Source: Pseudomonadota bacterium (lineage in GTDB: Bacteria; Pseudomonadota; Alphaproteobacteria; Azospirillales; Azospirillaceae). From it: a DNA stretch of 55,211 nt. The stretch is taken from assembly GCA_023411035.1 (NCBI GenBank), contig JAEYPE010000018.1:1-55211 (forward strand), read 5' to 3'. Made by a program: the position numbers and the translations under genes. Of this stretch, positions 32,424 to 41,274 are shown in pieces (the first letter of the stretch is position 1; each line of letters begins with the position of its first letter). The notes beneath the pieces are model-generated. The model worked only from the letters and a program-made list of their open reading frames with translations, made no database searches and was not told the DNA's origin.

Positions 32424-33431
32424 TTACCACATCACCCGCGACAGCTCGTAGAACACCGCGCCGACGATGGCGGTCGCCGGCAGGGTGATGACCCAGGCCA
32501 GGACGATGCCCTGCGCCAAGCCCCAGCGGACCGCGCTGGTGCGGCGGGCGGCGCCGACGCCGATGATGGCGCCGGTGATGGTGTGGGTGGTGCTGACCGG
32601 CACGCCGAGCCACGTCGCGGCGAACAGGGTGATGGCCCCGCCCGTCTCCGCGCAGGAGCCCTGGACCGGCTTCAGGTCGGTCAGCTTGGACCCCATGGTC
32701 TTGACGATGCGCCAGCCGCCGAACAGCGTCCCCAGACCCATCGCCGCCTGACAGGTGATGACCACCCAGAAGGGGACGTGGAAGGTCGGCCCCAGCATCC
32801 CCTGCGAAAAGAGCAGGACGGCGATGATGCCCATGGTCTTCTGCGCGTCGTTGCCGCCGTGCCCCAGGCTGTAGAGCGCGGCGGAGCCGATCTGCACATG
32901 GCGGAACAGCCGGTCCACCGCGAAGGGGGTGGTGCGCCGGAACATCCAGGACACCGCCACCATCATCACGCTGGCCAGCAGGAAGCCGACGACGGGCGAG
33001 ACGACGATGGCCGCGGCGGTCTTCGCCAGACCGGACACCACGATGGCGTCCAGCCCCGCCTTCGCCACGCCGGCCCCGACGAGGCCGCCGATCAGCGCGT
33101 GGGACGAGCTGGACGGGATGCCCAGCCACCAGGTGAAGACGTTCCAGACGATGGCGCCCATCAGCGCGCCGAAGATCACATGCGGGTCCACCACCCCCGC
33201 CCCGACGATGCCGGTGCCGATGGTGGTCGCCACATGCAGCCCGAAGAACAGGAAGGCGATGAAGTTGAAGAAGGCGGCCATGGCCACGGCGGTCCGCGGC
33301 GACAGCACGCGGGTGGACACCACGGTGGCGATGGAGTTGGCCGCGTCGTGCAGCCCGTTGAGGAAATCGAAGAGGAGGGCAACGCCGATCAGCCCGAAGA
33401 GGATGGGTAGGGCGAGGGTAGCGGCTTCCAT
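32424..33431 (-). CDS. pit: PiT-family inorganic phosphate transporter
   Basis: A 335-aa membrane permease with about ten TM helices. The duplicated PiT signature is visible: NGLHDAANSIATVVSTRVLSP near the N-terminus and GGNDAQKTMGIIAVLLFSQG in the middle, with GVPVSTTHTITGAIIGVGAAR towards the C-terminus. Low-affinity, proton- or metal-coupled Pi uptake is the family role. It is the second gene after DUF47 with only four bases between, the conserved orfA-pit operon of rhizobia. Length is at the short end for PiT but both signatures are complete. Confidence 0.93.
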   Translation of the reverse strand: MEAATLALPILFGLIGVALLFDFLNGLHDAANSIATVVSTRVLSPRTAVAMAAFFNFIAFLFFGLHVATTIGTGIVGAGVVDPHVIFGALMGAIVWNVFTWWLGIPSSSSHALIGGLVGAGVAKAGLDAIVVSGLAKTAAAIVVSPVVGFLLASVMMVAVSWMFRRTTPFAVDRLFRHVQIGSAALYSLGHGGNDAQKTMGIIAVLLFSQGMLGPTFHVPFWVVITCQAAMGLGTLFGGWRIVKTMGSKLTDLKPVQGSCAETGGAITLFAATWLGVPVSTTHTITGAIIGVGAARRTSAVRWGLAQGIVLAWVITLPATAIVGAVFYELSRVMW

Positions 33432-33435
33432 GGGA

Positions 33436-34089
33436 TCAGACCTGTTCGACGATGATGCCGTCGATGGTGTCGGCCACGTCCTCGCAGGCGTCGAGCACGC
33501 GTTCCAGCAGCTCGACGATCTCGCGTTGAAGGGCGTGGCGGTGGGTGATGGGGGCGTCGAGCCCGCCGCTCTCGTCGCGCAGCCGGTGCTTCGCCGCGCG
33601 CAGGAGCCGGTCGCCTTCGCTCTCGATCCGCGACACCTCGGCGGTCATCGCGTGGAGTTGCTCGACGTGTTTGGGGATGTCGCGGAGCAGGGGAATGCCC
33701 TCGCTCAGCCGGGCGGTGCAGCGCACGATGGCGTCCACCTGGGCGTGCATTTCCGGCGTGTAGTCGCTGTAGCCCGCTTCGACGATGTGACGGGCGGTCT
33801 CCTCGATGAAATCGAGCACGTCGTCCATCCGTTTGCCGAGATCCTGGATGTCCGAACGGTCGAAGGGAACGATGAAGGTGCGGTGGACGGCGAGCTGGAT
33901 TTCCTTCTCGATGGCATCGGCCTCGCTTTCGACCTCGCGGATGGCGCGGAACCGCTCCTCCAGATCCTGGCCGCTGGCCATCATCGCCCGCAACGCTTCG
34001 GCGCCGGTGGCGACCGTCCGGGCGTGTTCGGCGAACAGGTCGAAAAACCGTTCTTCGCGCGGCATCAGGGCCCGGAACAGATTCAGCAT
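33436..34089 (-). CDS. DUF47/PhoU-like accessory protein of Pit
   Basis: A 217-aa helical cytoplasmic protein of the DUF47 (TIGR00153) family, PhoU-like, with the spots MPREERFFDLFAEHARTVAT, SEADAIEKEIQLAVHRTFIV and DRSDIQDLGKRMDDVLDFIE. It starts the operon with pit and is thought to control the transporter. A Pho-box-like element lies 102-128 bases upstream. In Sinorhizobium meliloti the equivalent orfA-pit operon is repressed by PhoB; the same here is inference. Confidence 0.93.
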   Translation of the reverse strand: MLNLFRALMPREERFFDLFAEHARTVATGAEALRAMMASGQDLEERFRAIREVESEADAIEKEIQLAVHRTFIVPFDRSDIQDLGKRMDDVLDFIEETARHIVEAGYSDYTPEMHAQVDAIVRCTARLSEGIPLLRDIPKHVEQLHAMTAEVSRIESEGDRLLRAAKHRLRDESGGLDAPITHRHALQREIVELLERVLDACEDVADTIDGIIVEQV

Positions 34090-34190
34090 GCGCGGTTCTC
34101 CAAGTAACGCCAGCCTTCAACACGCGGACCCGTGCGGACACGCACGGACCTCATCGTCGCGGCTGGTGTAACATCCCCGGCGCCCGTGGG

Positions 34191-34217
34191 GAGTCACAAA
34201 AGTGTCATTCCTGTCAC
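34191..34217. promoter_or_regulatory. Pho-box-like direct repeat
   Basis: GAGTCAC-AAAA-GTGTCAT (34191-34208) has the 7-4-7 layout, 11-bp period and GTCAC/GTCAT cores of PhoB sites; a further TGTCAC follows at 34212-34217. It lies between the DUF47-pit operon (minus strand) and the gene at 34324 (plus strand). Confidence 0.55.
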
Positions 34218-34323
34218 GATTGCGACGAGATTGCGCGGGGGCGCCCGGCGGAAAGACCGGTGATTTGCGGCGGCGGTCCGCTTATTCTGCCGCCGCAGAA
34301 CGTCAGGGGGAGGCGGACGGGGC

Positions 34324-35352
34324 GTGGCGGGGGAAACACGGATCGGCCTGACGGCGGCCATCGTTTCGGCGAACGGCGCATCGGCAAACGGTGCCGAGCC
34401 GCGCGTGGTGACCGTGCGCAGCGGCTTCGAGATCCCCGAATCGCACCGCCGCGGCGACGAGCCGCCGCCCCACCGCGACGCTCTGCCCGGCGCGCCCTTC
34501 GATCCGGAGCGGTTCCGCACCCTTCAGGACGGCGTGCGCGCCGTGGCGGAAGACACGACGGGGCTTGCCCTGCGCTATGTGGAGCAGCTCTACAGCTTCG
34601 GCGACCGCTACCGCGACCCGCACGAGCTGTTCGGCGGACCGCGCTCGCTGGTGGTCGGCTATCTGGCGCTGCTGCGCGAGGCTCCGCTGCGCATCGACGG
34701 GGCGGAATGGCGCGGCCTGTACGAGTTCTTCCCTTGGGAGGACTGGCGCGAATCGCAGCCGCCGCTGCTCGACTCGGTGATTCGCCCGGCGCTGGCCCGC
34801 TGGGCCGCCGCGGCGCCGGACGAGCCCGCCCGGACCCGCCGCGTGGAGCGCGCCCGCATGGCCTTCGCCCTGGAGGGCGGGGAGTGGGATTCCGAGCGGG
34901 TGCTGGAGCGCTACGAGCTTCTCTACGAGGCCGGGCTGGTGGTGGAGGCGTTCCGCGACCATGACCTGGCCCGCCGGGCGGGGGTGGAGGACCGGACGGT
35001 GCGGCTGGAGATGCCCCGCGCGCTGGGCCGTCCGATGGCGCGCGACGGGCGCCGCGTTCTGGCGACGGCGCTGGAGCGGCTGCGCGGCAAGCTGAAATAC
35101 CGCCCCATCGTGTTCGAACTGCTGCCCCCCACCTTCACCCTGCACCAGCTTCAGCAGGTGGTGGAGGCGCTGTCCGGCGAGCGGCTGCACAAGCAGAATT
35201 TCCGGCGGCTGATGATCTCCGGCGGGCTGGTGGCGCCGACCGGCCAGTATGAGAGCCAGACCGGCGGCCGCCCCGCGGAGTTGTACCGCTTCCGCCGCCG
35301 CGCCATCCTGGAGCGCACCAGCACCGGGGCCATCGCCTCCCCGGAGGATTGA
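34324..35352 (+). CDS. NrtR-like (NUDIX-derived) regulator
   Basis: A 342-aa protein from GTG 34324. The C-terminal ~90 residues match the winged-helix of NUDIX-family transcription regulators: VFELLPPTFTLHQLQQVVEA, LSGERLHKQNFRRLMISGGL and a terminal GRPAELYRFRRRAI. The longer N-terminal part (GFEIPESHRRGDEPP..., LALRYVEQLYSFGDRYRDPH, SLVVGYLALLREAPLRIDGA) resembles the divergent Nudix portion of alphaproteobacterial NAD-regulator proteins, without a proper Nudix box, so catalysis is unlikely. It may regulate NAD or phosphoribosyl metabolism; no NAD genes are adjacent. Transcribed with rraA behind it, 56 bases apart. Confidence 0.75.
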   Translation: MAGETRIGLTAAIVSANGASANGAEPRVVTVRSGFEIPESHRRGDEPPPHRDALPGAPFDPERFRTLQDGVRAVAEDTTGLALRYVEQLYSFGDRYRDPHELFGGPRSLVVGYLALLREAPLRIDGAEWRGLYEFFPWEDWRESQPPLLDSVIRPALARWAAAAPDEPARTRRVERARMAFALEGGEWDSERVLERYELLYEAGLVVEAFRDHDLARRAGVEDRTVRLEMPRALGRPMARDGRRVLATALERLRGKLKYRPIVFELLPPTFTLHQLQQVVEALSGERLHKQNFRRLMISGGLVAPTGQYESQTGGRPAELYRFRRRAILERTSTGAIASPED

Positions 35353-35408
35353 CCATCGCGGACTTAGGGGTATCCTGCCGCCAAAGCCAAGAAGGGGAGC
35401 GAAACCGC

Positions 35409-35906
35409 ATGACCGATTTCGACAGCACCTGCGACCTCTACGACCGTTTCGAGAAGACCGCCCGCGTCGCCGATCCCGTCTTCCGCGACTTCGGCCAGCG
35501 CCGCCGCTTCAGCGGCGAGGCGGTGACCGTGAAGTGCTTCGAGGACAATTCCCGCGTCAAGGAGACGCTGGGCACGCCGGGGCAGGGCAAGGTGCTGGTG
35601 GTGGATGGCGGCGGCAGCCTGCGCGCGGCCCTGATGGGCGACCTGATCGCGAAGGACGCGGTGAAGAACGGCTGGGAGGGCGTGGTCATCCACGGCTGCG
35701 TCCGCGACGCCGCGGTGCTCGCCACGCTGGACCTGGGCATCAAGGCGCTGGCCGCCATCCCGCGCAAGACCGTGCGCAACGGCGAGGGTCAGAAAGACCT
35801 TCCGGTCACCCTGGCCGGCGTCCGCATCGCCCCCGGCGATCTGGTCTTCGCCGACGAGGACGGCGTTCTGGTGCTGACTCCGGCGGAGTTCGGCGCGACC
35901 GCCTGA
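35409..35906 (+). CDS. rraA: RraA-family protein (RNase E inhibitor / HMG-CHA aldolase fold)
   Basis: A 165-aa protein. ATG 35409 follows GAAGGGGAGCG and gives MTDFDSTCDLYDRFEKTARV. Conserved parts are VLVVDGGGSLRAALMGDLIA, GWEGVVIHGCVRDAAVLATL and IAPGDLVFADEDGVLVL. Close to E. coli RraA in length (161 aa), which inhibits RNase E; many proteins of this fold are class II aldolases/oxaloacetate decarboxylases, and the HGCVRD metal/substrate motif is present, so either role is possible. Confidence 0.88.
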   Translation: MTDFDSTCDLYDRFEKTARVADPVFRDFGQRRRFSGEAVTVKCFEDNSRVKETLGTPGQGKVLVVDGGGSLRAALMGDLIAKDAVKNGWEGVVIHGCVRDAAVLATLDLGIKALAAIPRKTVRNGEGQKDLPVTLAGVRIAPGDLVFADEDGVLVLTPAEFGATA

Positions 35907-35922
35907 ACCCAGCGCTCGGAAG

Positions 35923-35947
35923 CCCTCTCCCGCTCAGCGGGGGAGGG
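35923..35947. repeat. REP-like hairpin CCCTCTCCCGCT / AGCGGGGGAGGG
   Basis: A 12-base stem with one mismatch in the stop-to-stop gap between rraA and the convergent small membrane gene, continuing into TTGGGTGGGGGCC. Resembles dispersed intergenic palindromes often met in alphaproteobacteria; a related one lies at 38633-38671. May act as terminator. Confidence 0.5.
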
Positions 35948-35974
35948 TTGGGTGGGGGCCGGCGCAGGTCCGCC

Positions 35975-36265
35975 TTACGCTCCGAGTTTTTCCCACCCCA
36001 TCCTCTGGAACCGGTATTCCAGGATCGTCGGCGCCGCGCAGGCGTATCCGAACCAGACGCCCAGCGTCATCAGGACGCCGGTCGGCCACAGCGGGACGGA
36101 GATGAGAACCAGCAGCGCGTGAATTCCGGCGTGCAGCCATTCGGCCTTTTTCGCGAAATAGACGGGGCCGAGCAGAAAGGCCCAAAGGATCTCGCGGTTG
36201 GTCACCGCCTCCCGCTGGCCGTTCTCCGGATTCTCGAACACCATCCCGGACGGAGCCGCCGCCAT
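35975..36265 (-). CDS. Small DUF2628-like membrane protein
   Basis: A 96-aa protein with a soluble N-terminus (FENPENGQREAVTNREILWA) and two TM helices (LLGPVYFAKKAEWLHAGIHA followed by LLVLISVPLWPTGVLM, then FGYACAAPTILEYRF). It resembles inner-membrane DUF2628-type proteins that begin with an ExxxAxxxG-PxxYFxxKxxW element. No function is known. Good ribosome site is not clear. Confidence 0.7.
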   Translation of the reverse strand: MAAAPSGMVFENPENGQREAVTNREILWAFLLGPVYFAKKAEWLHAGIHALLVLISVPLWPTGVLMTLGVWFGYACAAPTILEYRFQRMGWEKLGA

Positions 36266-36439
36266 CCCTGCCTCCCATTGGTCGTTTGGGATTCAAAATG
36301 AACGGCAGCGGTCCCGCCTGTCGAGGCCGGGACGGAGTTTTTCCGCATGGTGGAAGGAGGTGCCCTGACGGATGGGATGGATCGGGTCGCCCACCCTGTC
36401 GGTCGGCGCGCCGAGGATCAAGATGCGGGATACGCGCCG

Positions 36440-37723
36440 TCAGGAACGGCGCGGCTCGCTGGCGGCGTGAGGCGGAACGTTGGGCAGAAGGACGGCGAAG
36501 AGACCCAGCAGAGGGACCATCGAACAGGCTTGGAAGATGAAGCCGATGCCCATCCAATCGGCCAGAACGCCAAGACCCGCGGCGGCCACGCCCCCGATCC
36601 CGAAGGCCAGACCGAAGAACAGGCCGGAAATCATGCCGACCCGGCCGGGCATCAGTTCCTGCGCGTAGACGACGATGGCGGGAAAGGCCGACGCCAGGGC
36701 CAGCCCGATCACCGCGCTCAGCCCGACCGTCGCCGTCAGCCCGACATGGGGCAGCAGCAGCGTGAAGGGCAGGATGCCGAGAATCGAGACCCAGATCACC
36801 GTCTTGCGCCCGATCCGGTCGCCGACCGGCCCGCCGATGATCGTCCCCGTGGCGACCGCCGCCAGGAAGATGAACAAGCAGAGTTGCGCCGCGTCCGGCT
36901 CCAGGGCGAAACGCTCCATCATGAAGAAGGTGTAGAAGCTGGTGATGCCGGCCAGATAGACGTATTTGGACAGGATCAGCACCATCAGCACGGCCACCGC
37001 CCGGTTCACCTGCCCGCGGGTCAGGCCGGGATGACGGATCGCCGCGCCGCGGCGCGCCGGACGGGCGTGGTCGCTGCGCGCGTACCAGCGTCCGATGCCG
37101 GTCAGCAGCACCATGCCGCCCAGCGCGGCGAGGGCGAACCAGGACAGGCTCTCCTGCCCGCGCGGCAGGATGACGTAGGCGGCGAGCAGCGGCCCCAGCG
37201 CCGAACCGGCGTTTCCGCCCACCTGGAACAGCGACTGCGCCATCCCGTGCGCGCCGCCCGAGGCCAAGCGGGCGATCCGCGACGCCTCGGGGTGGAAGAT
37301 GGAGGAGCCGAAGCCCAGCAGGACCGCCCCGATCAGCAACGCCGCATAATTCGGCGCGAAGGCCAGCGTGACCAGCCCGAGCAGCGACGCCCCCATGCCC
37401 ACGACGAGCGAATAGGGCGCCGGGCGCCGGTCGGTGGCGAGGCCGATGAGCGGTTGCAGGAGCGAAGCGGTGAGCTGGTAGGTCAGGGTCAGCAGGCCGA
37501 TCTGCGCGAAGCTGAGGTCGAAACCGCCCTTCAGGATGGGATAGATCGCCGGAAGCAGGGACTGAACCAGATCGTTCAGCAGATGGCAGACGCTGATCGT
37601 CCCCAGGACGGGCAGCGCCGTCGCCCCGGCCTTGGCGCGGGGCAGGGTGGTGTCGGTCACGGATGGAAGCCTTTTCTGGCGCTTGACCGGCGGGCGGGCT
37701 GCGCGTTGCTTGGTGTAAGGCAA
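36440..37723 (-). CDS. MFS efflux transporter, Fsr (fosmidomycin-resistance) type
   Basis: A 427-aa major-facilitator protein with 12 TM helices. Fsr-like hallmarks are LGTISVCHLLNDLVQSLLPA, IYPILKGGFDLSFAQIGLLT, HPEASRIARLASGGAHGMAQ, SLFQVGGNAGSALGPLLAAY and GTIIGGPVGDRIGRKTVIWV. It probably exports a drug or metabolite. The first ~20 residues (PYTKQRAARPPVKRQKRL) look unusually basic; a start around residue 23 is possible. It is divergent from an AraC regulator, 64 bases apart, which likely controls it. Confidence 0.9.
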   Translation of the reverse strand: MPYTKQRAARPPVKRQKRLPSVTDTTLPRAKAGATALPVLGTISVCHLLNDLVQSLLPAIYPILKGGFDLSFAQIGLLTLTYQLTASLLQPLIGLATDRRPAPYSLVVGMGASLLGLVTLAFAPNYAALLIGAVLLGFGSSIFHPEASRIARLASGGAHGMAQSLFQVGGNAGSALGPLLAAYVILPRGQESLSWFALAALGGMVLLTGIGRWYARSDHARPARRGAAIRHPGLTRGQVNRAVAVLMVLILSKYVYLAGITSFYTFFMMERFALEPDAAQLCLFIFLAAVATGTIIGGPVGDRIGRKTVIWVSILGILPFTLLLPHVGLTATVGLSAVIGLALASAFPAIVVYAQELMPGRVGMISGLFFGLAFGIGGVAAAGLGVLADWMGIGFIFQACSMVPLLGLFAVLLPNVPPHAASEPRRS

Positions 37724-37787
37724 CAGCCTATGGTGCGGGACGGGGGCTTGCCACCGCGGTCAGGCCGATTTCTTACGAGACTGGGCC

Positions 37788-38564
37788 ATGGTCCGGAACC
37801 TTCGCATCCATGAGATCGAGGAATCGCCCAGCCCGCTGATCGTCCTGGGACAGGATTACGCCGACGGCGTGAGGCTGGCCCCCCACACGCACCGGCGCGG
37901 GCAGATGATTTCCGGGGCGACGGGAACGCTGGTCCTGTCCACCGCCCAGGGCCGCTGGGTGATGCCGCCCCATTGCGGGCTGTGGATTCCGCCCGGCGTT
38001 TTGCACGAGGTCCGCATGATCGGCGCGGTCAGCACGCGAAGCCTCTATCTCGCCCCCAGCCTGACCGATGCCATGCCGGGCCGTTGCGAGGTGGTGGCCT
38101 TGTCGCCCTTCCTGCGCGGCCTGATCGCGCGGGCGCTCGACATTCCCGTGGAGTATGAGCCGGACAGCCACGACGGCGCGTTGATGGCCCTGCTGGTGCA
38201 CGAGATGCGGCGCCTCCCCGTGGAACCGCTGTCTCTGCCCTTTCCCGCTCACGCGGCCCTGGCGGAGCGCTGCCGGCGGTTCCTGCAAGAGCCGACGATC
38301 CAGGCGACGATCGAGGAATGGAGCGACGGGCTGGGCATGAGCCGGCGCAACTTCACACGGCTGTTCCGGCGCGAGACGGGCCTGAGCTTCGTCGAATGGC
38401 GCCAGCAGGCGTGCCTGGTGTCCGCCCTGCCGCGGCTGGTCGCGGGAACGCCGGTGACGACGGTCGCGCTGGACCTCGGCTATGACAATCCGGCGGCCTT
38501 CACGACGATGTTCAAACGGACACTGGGGGCTTCGCCGCGCGCTTATCTTGCGCGCACCGGGTGA
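37788..38564 (+). CDS. AraC-family regulator with cupin sensor
   Basis: A 258-aa regulator: AraC-binding cupin (APHTHRRGQMISGATGTLVL, MPPHCGLWIPPGVLHEVRMI) followed by two HTH motifs (EWSDGLGMSRRNFTRLFRRE and TPVTTVALDLGYDNPAAFTT, ending MFKRTLGASPRAYLA). It is divergent from the Fsr-type exporter, so it is a likely local activator of that gene. Short gap implies overlapping promoters. Its end meets a strong terminator. Confidence 0.92.
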   Translation: MVRNLRIHEIEESPSPLIVLGQDYADGVRLAPHTHRRGQMISGATGTLVLSTAQGRWVMPPHCGLWIPPGVLHEVRMIGAVSTRSLYLAPSLTDAMPGRCEVVALSPFLRGLIARALDIPVEYEPDSHDGALMALLVHEMRRLPVEPLSLPFPAHAALAERCRRFLQEPTIQATIEEWSDGLGMSRRNFTRLFRRETGLSFVEWRQQACLVSALPRLVAGTPVTTVALDLGYDNPAAFTTMFKRTLGASPRAYLARTG

Positions 38565-38575
38565 GAAAAGGAAAA

Positions 38576-38608
38576 GCCCCGCCGGAGCGATCCCGGCGGG
38601 GCCTTCTT
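38576..38608. terminator. Bidirectional terminator between the AraC gene and acnB
   Basis: GCCCCGCCGG (38576-38585), loop AGCGATC, CCGGCGGGGC (38593-38602), then CTTCTTT. On the reverse strand the stem ends in CTTTTCC, so it probably serves both genes. Confidence 0.85.
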
Positions 38609-38632
38609 TATCGCGGAACTTCTCGCACCCGC

Positions 38633-38671
38633 CCCCCTCCCGGCCTCCCCCCGCTGGGCCGGGGGAAGGGG
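38633..38671. repeat. G/C-rich REP-like palindrome near the acnB stop
   Basis: A stem of the CCCCCTCCCGGCC/GGCCGGGGGAAGGGG kind ends 18 bases from the acnB stop. It is related in composition and placing to the palindrome at 35923. Confidence 0.45.
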
Positions 38672-38688
38672 AAGAGGTGCTGGATGGA

Positions 38689-41274
38689 TCAGACCGAGAC
38701 CGTGTCGGCCACGTCCTGGAAGTCCTTGATCTGGTCGAAGTTCATGTAGCGGTAGATGTCCGCGGCCTTCTGGTTGACCACGCTCACCTTCTCCAGATAC
38801 TCCGCCGGGGTCGGGATCTTGCCCGTCAGGGCGCAGACGGCGGCCAGCTCGGCGGAGCCGAGATAGACGCGGGTGTCGATGCCCAGACGGTTCGGGAAGT
38901 TGCGGGTCGAGGTGGACATGGCCGTCGAGCCCTTGCGGACCTGCGCCTGGTTGCCCATGCACAGCGAACAGCCCGGCATCTCCATGCGCGCACCGGACTT
39001 GCCGAGCACGCTGTAGTAGCCCTCCTCGTTCAGGATCATCGCGTCCATCTTCGTCGGCGGGGCGATCCACAGGCGGGTCGGGATGTCCGACTTGCCTTCC
39101 AGGACCTTACCGGCGGCGCGGAAGTGGCCGATGTTGGTCATGCAGGAGCCGATGAAGACCTCGTCGATCTTGTCGCCGGCAACCTCCGACAGCAGCTTCA
39201 CGTCGTCCGGATCGTTCGGGCAGGCGACGATCGGTTCCTTGATGTCGGCCAGATCGATCTCGATCACCGCGGCGTACTCGGCGTCGGCGTCCGGCTCCAG
39301 CAGGGACGGGTTGGCGATCCAGCCTTCCATCGCCTTGATGCGGCGGCCCAGCGTACGGGCGTCCTCGTACCCGTTCGCGATCATCCACTTCATCAGGGTG
39401 ATGTTGGAGCGCATGTACTCGACGATCGGCTCCTTGTTCAGCCGCACCGTGCAGGCGGCGGCGGAACGCTCGGCCGAGGCGTCGGACAGCTCGAACGCCT
39501 GCTCCACCTTCAGGTCGGGCAGACCCTCGATCTCCAGGATGCGGCCGGAGAAGATGTTCTTCTTGCCCTTCTTCTCCACCGTCAGCAGGCCCTGGCGGAT
39601 GGCGTAGAGCGGGATGGCGTTGACGAGGTCACGCAGGGTGACGCCCGGCTGCATCTCGCCCTTGAAACGGACCAGCACCGATTCCGGCATGTCCAGCGGC
39701 ATGACGCCCGTGGCGGCGGCGAAGGCGACGAGGCCCGAGCCGGCGGGGAAGCTGATGCCGATGGGGAAGCGGGTGTGGCTGTCGCCGCCGGTGCCGACCG
39801 TGTCGGGCATCAGCAGGCGGTTCAGCCAGGAGTGGATCACGCCGTCGCCGGGCCGCAGAGCGACGCCGCCGCGGGTGGAGATGAAGGCCGGCAGCTCCCG
39901 GTGCATCTTCACGTCCACGAGCTTCGGATAGGCCGCGGTGTGGCAGAAGGACTGCATGACCAGATCGGCGGAGAAGCCGAGGCAGGCCAGATCCTTCAGC
40001 TCGTCGCGGGTCATCGGGCCGGTGGTGTCCTGCGAACCGACCGTGGTCATCTTCGGCTCGCAATAGGTGCCCGGACGCACGCCCTGGCCTTCCGGCAGAC
40101 CGCAGGCGCGGCCGACCATCTTCTGGGCGAGCGAGAAGCCCTTGCCGCTGTCCGCCGGGGCCGACGGCAGGCGGAACAGGGTGGACGGGGCGAGGCCCAG
40201 CGCCTCACGGGCACGGGCGGTCAGGCCGCGGCCGATGATCAGCGGGATGCGGCCGCCGGCACGCACCTCGTCGAAGATCACGTCGGACTTGACCGTGAAC
40301 TCGGCGATCACCGCGCCGTTCTTCAGGGCCTTGCCCTCGTACGGGCGCAGCTCGACCACATCGCCCGTCTCCATCTGGGAGACGTCGAGTTCGATCGGCA
40401 GGGCGCCGGCGTCTTCCATCGTGTTGTAGAAGATCGGGGCGATCTTGGAGCCCAGGCAGACGCCGCCGAAGCGCTTGTTCGGGACGTAGGGAATGTCCTC
40501 GCCCGTCCACCACAGCACCGAGTTGGTGGCCGACTTGCGCGAGGAGCCGGTGCCGACCACGTCGCCGACATAGGCGACCAGGTTGCCCTTCGCCTTCAGA
40601 TCCTCAAGCTGCTTGATCGGGCCGCGGACGCCGGCTTCCTCCGGCACGATGCCGGGGCGCGGGTTCTTCAGCATGGCCAGCGCGTGCAGCGGGATGTCCG
40701 GGCGCGACCAGGCGTCCGGGGCCGGGGACAGGTCGTCGGTGTTGGTCTCGCCCGAAACCTTGAAGATGGTCAGCGTCAGGCTGGCCGGAACCTCCGGACG
40801 CGACGTGAACCACTCCGCGTCGGCCCAGGACTGGATCACCGCCTTGGCGTTGGCGTTGCCCTTGTCGGCCAGTTCCTTGACGTCGTGGAAATAGTCGAAC
40901 ATCAGCAGCGTGGTCTTCAGACCCGCGGCGGCGGCCTCGCCGGCCTCGGCGTCTTCCAGCAGGTCGATCAGCGGCTTGATGTTGAAGCCGCCGAGCATGG
41001 TGCCCAGCAGCTCCGTCGCCTTGACCTTGGAGATCAGCGGCGAGGTCTCGTTGCCCTTGGCGAGCGAGGCCAGGAAGGCGGCCTTGACCTTGGCGGCGTC
41101 GTCCACGCCCGCCGGGACGCGGTGCGTGATGAGATCGACCAGGAAGGCTTCCTCACCCTGCGGCGGATTCAGGAGAAGTTCGACCAGCTCCTCGGTCTGC
41201 TTGGCCGAAAGCGGCAGGGGCGGAATTCCGAGCGCGGCACGCTCAGCGACATGCTGGCGGTAAGCTTCAAGCAC
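38689..41274 (-). CDS. acnB: Aconitate hydratase B
   Basis: An 861-aa TCA-cycle enzyme converting citrate to isocitrate through cis-aconitate; full length compared with E. coli AcnB (865). It starts MLEAYRQHVAERAALGIPPL, with the AcnB-specific HEAT-like domain (LLNPPQGEEAFLVDLITHRV). [4Fe-4S] ligands are Cys711 (GSCMTNIGHF), Cys769 and Cys772 (EMPGCSLCMGNQAQV), matching the E. coli positions. GGDSHTRFPIGISFPAGSGL is the conserved substrate-binding segment. Monocistronic, with its end by a bidirectional terminator. It doubles as an iron-sensitive RNA-binding protein in some bacteria; nothing here tests that. Confidence 0.97.
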   Translation of the reverse strand: MLEAYRQHVAERAALGIPPLPLSAKQTEELVELLLNPPQGEEAFLVDLITHRVPAGVDDAAKVKAAFLASLAKGNETSPLISKVKATELLGTMLGGFNIKPLIDLLEDAEAGEAAAAGLKTTLLMFDYFHDVKELADKGNANAKAVIQSWADAEWFTSRPEVPASLTLTIFKVSGETNTDDLSPAPDAWSRPDIPLHALAMLKNPRPGIVPEEAGVRGPIKQLEDLKAKGNLVAYVGDVVGTGSSRKSATNSVLWWTGEDIPYVPNKRFGGVCLGSKIAPIFYNTMEDAGALPIELDVSQMETGDVVELRPYEGKALKNGAVIAEFTVKSDVIFDEVRAGGRIPLIIGRGLTARAREALGLAPSTLFRLPSAPADSGKGFSLAQKMVGRACGLPEGQGVRPGTYCEPKMTTVGSQDTTGPMTRDELKDLACLGFSADLVMQSFCHTAAYPKLVDVKMHRELPAFISTRGGVALRPGDGVIHSWLNRLLMPDTVGTGGDSHTRFPIGISFPAGSGLVAFAAATGVMPLDMPESVLVRFKGEMQPGVTLRDLVNAIPLYAIRQGLLTVEKKGKKNIFSGRILEIEGLPDLKVEQAFELSDASAERSAAACTVRLNKEPIVEYMRSNITLMKWMIANGYEDARTLGRRIKAMEGWIANPSLLEPDADAEYAAVIEIDLADIKEPIVACPNDPDDVKLLSEVAGDKIDEVFIGSCMTNIGHFRAAGKVLEGKSDIPTRLWIAPPTKMDAMILNEEGYYSVLGKSGARMEMPGCSLCMGNQAQVRKGSTAMSTSTRNFPNRLGIDTRVYLGSAELAAVCALTGKIPTPAEYLEKVSVVNQKAADIYRYMNFDQIKDFQDVADTVSV

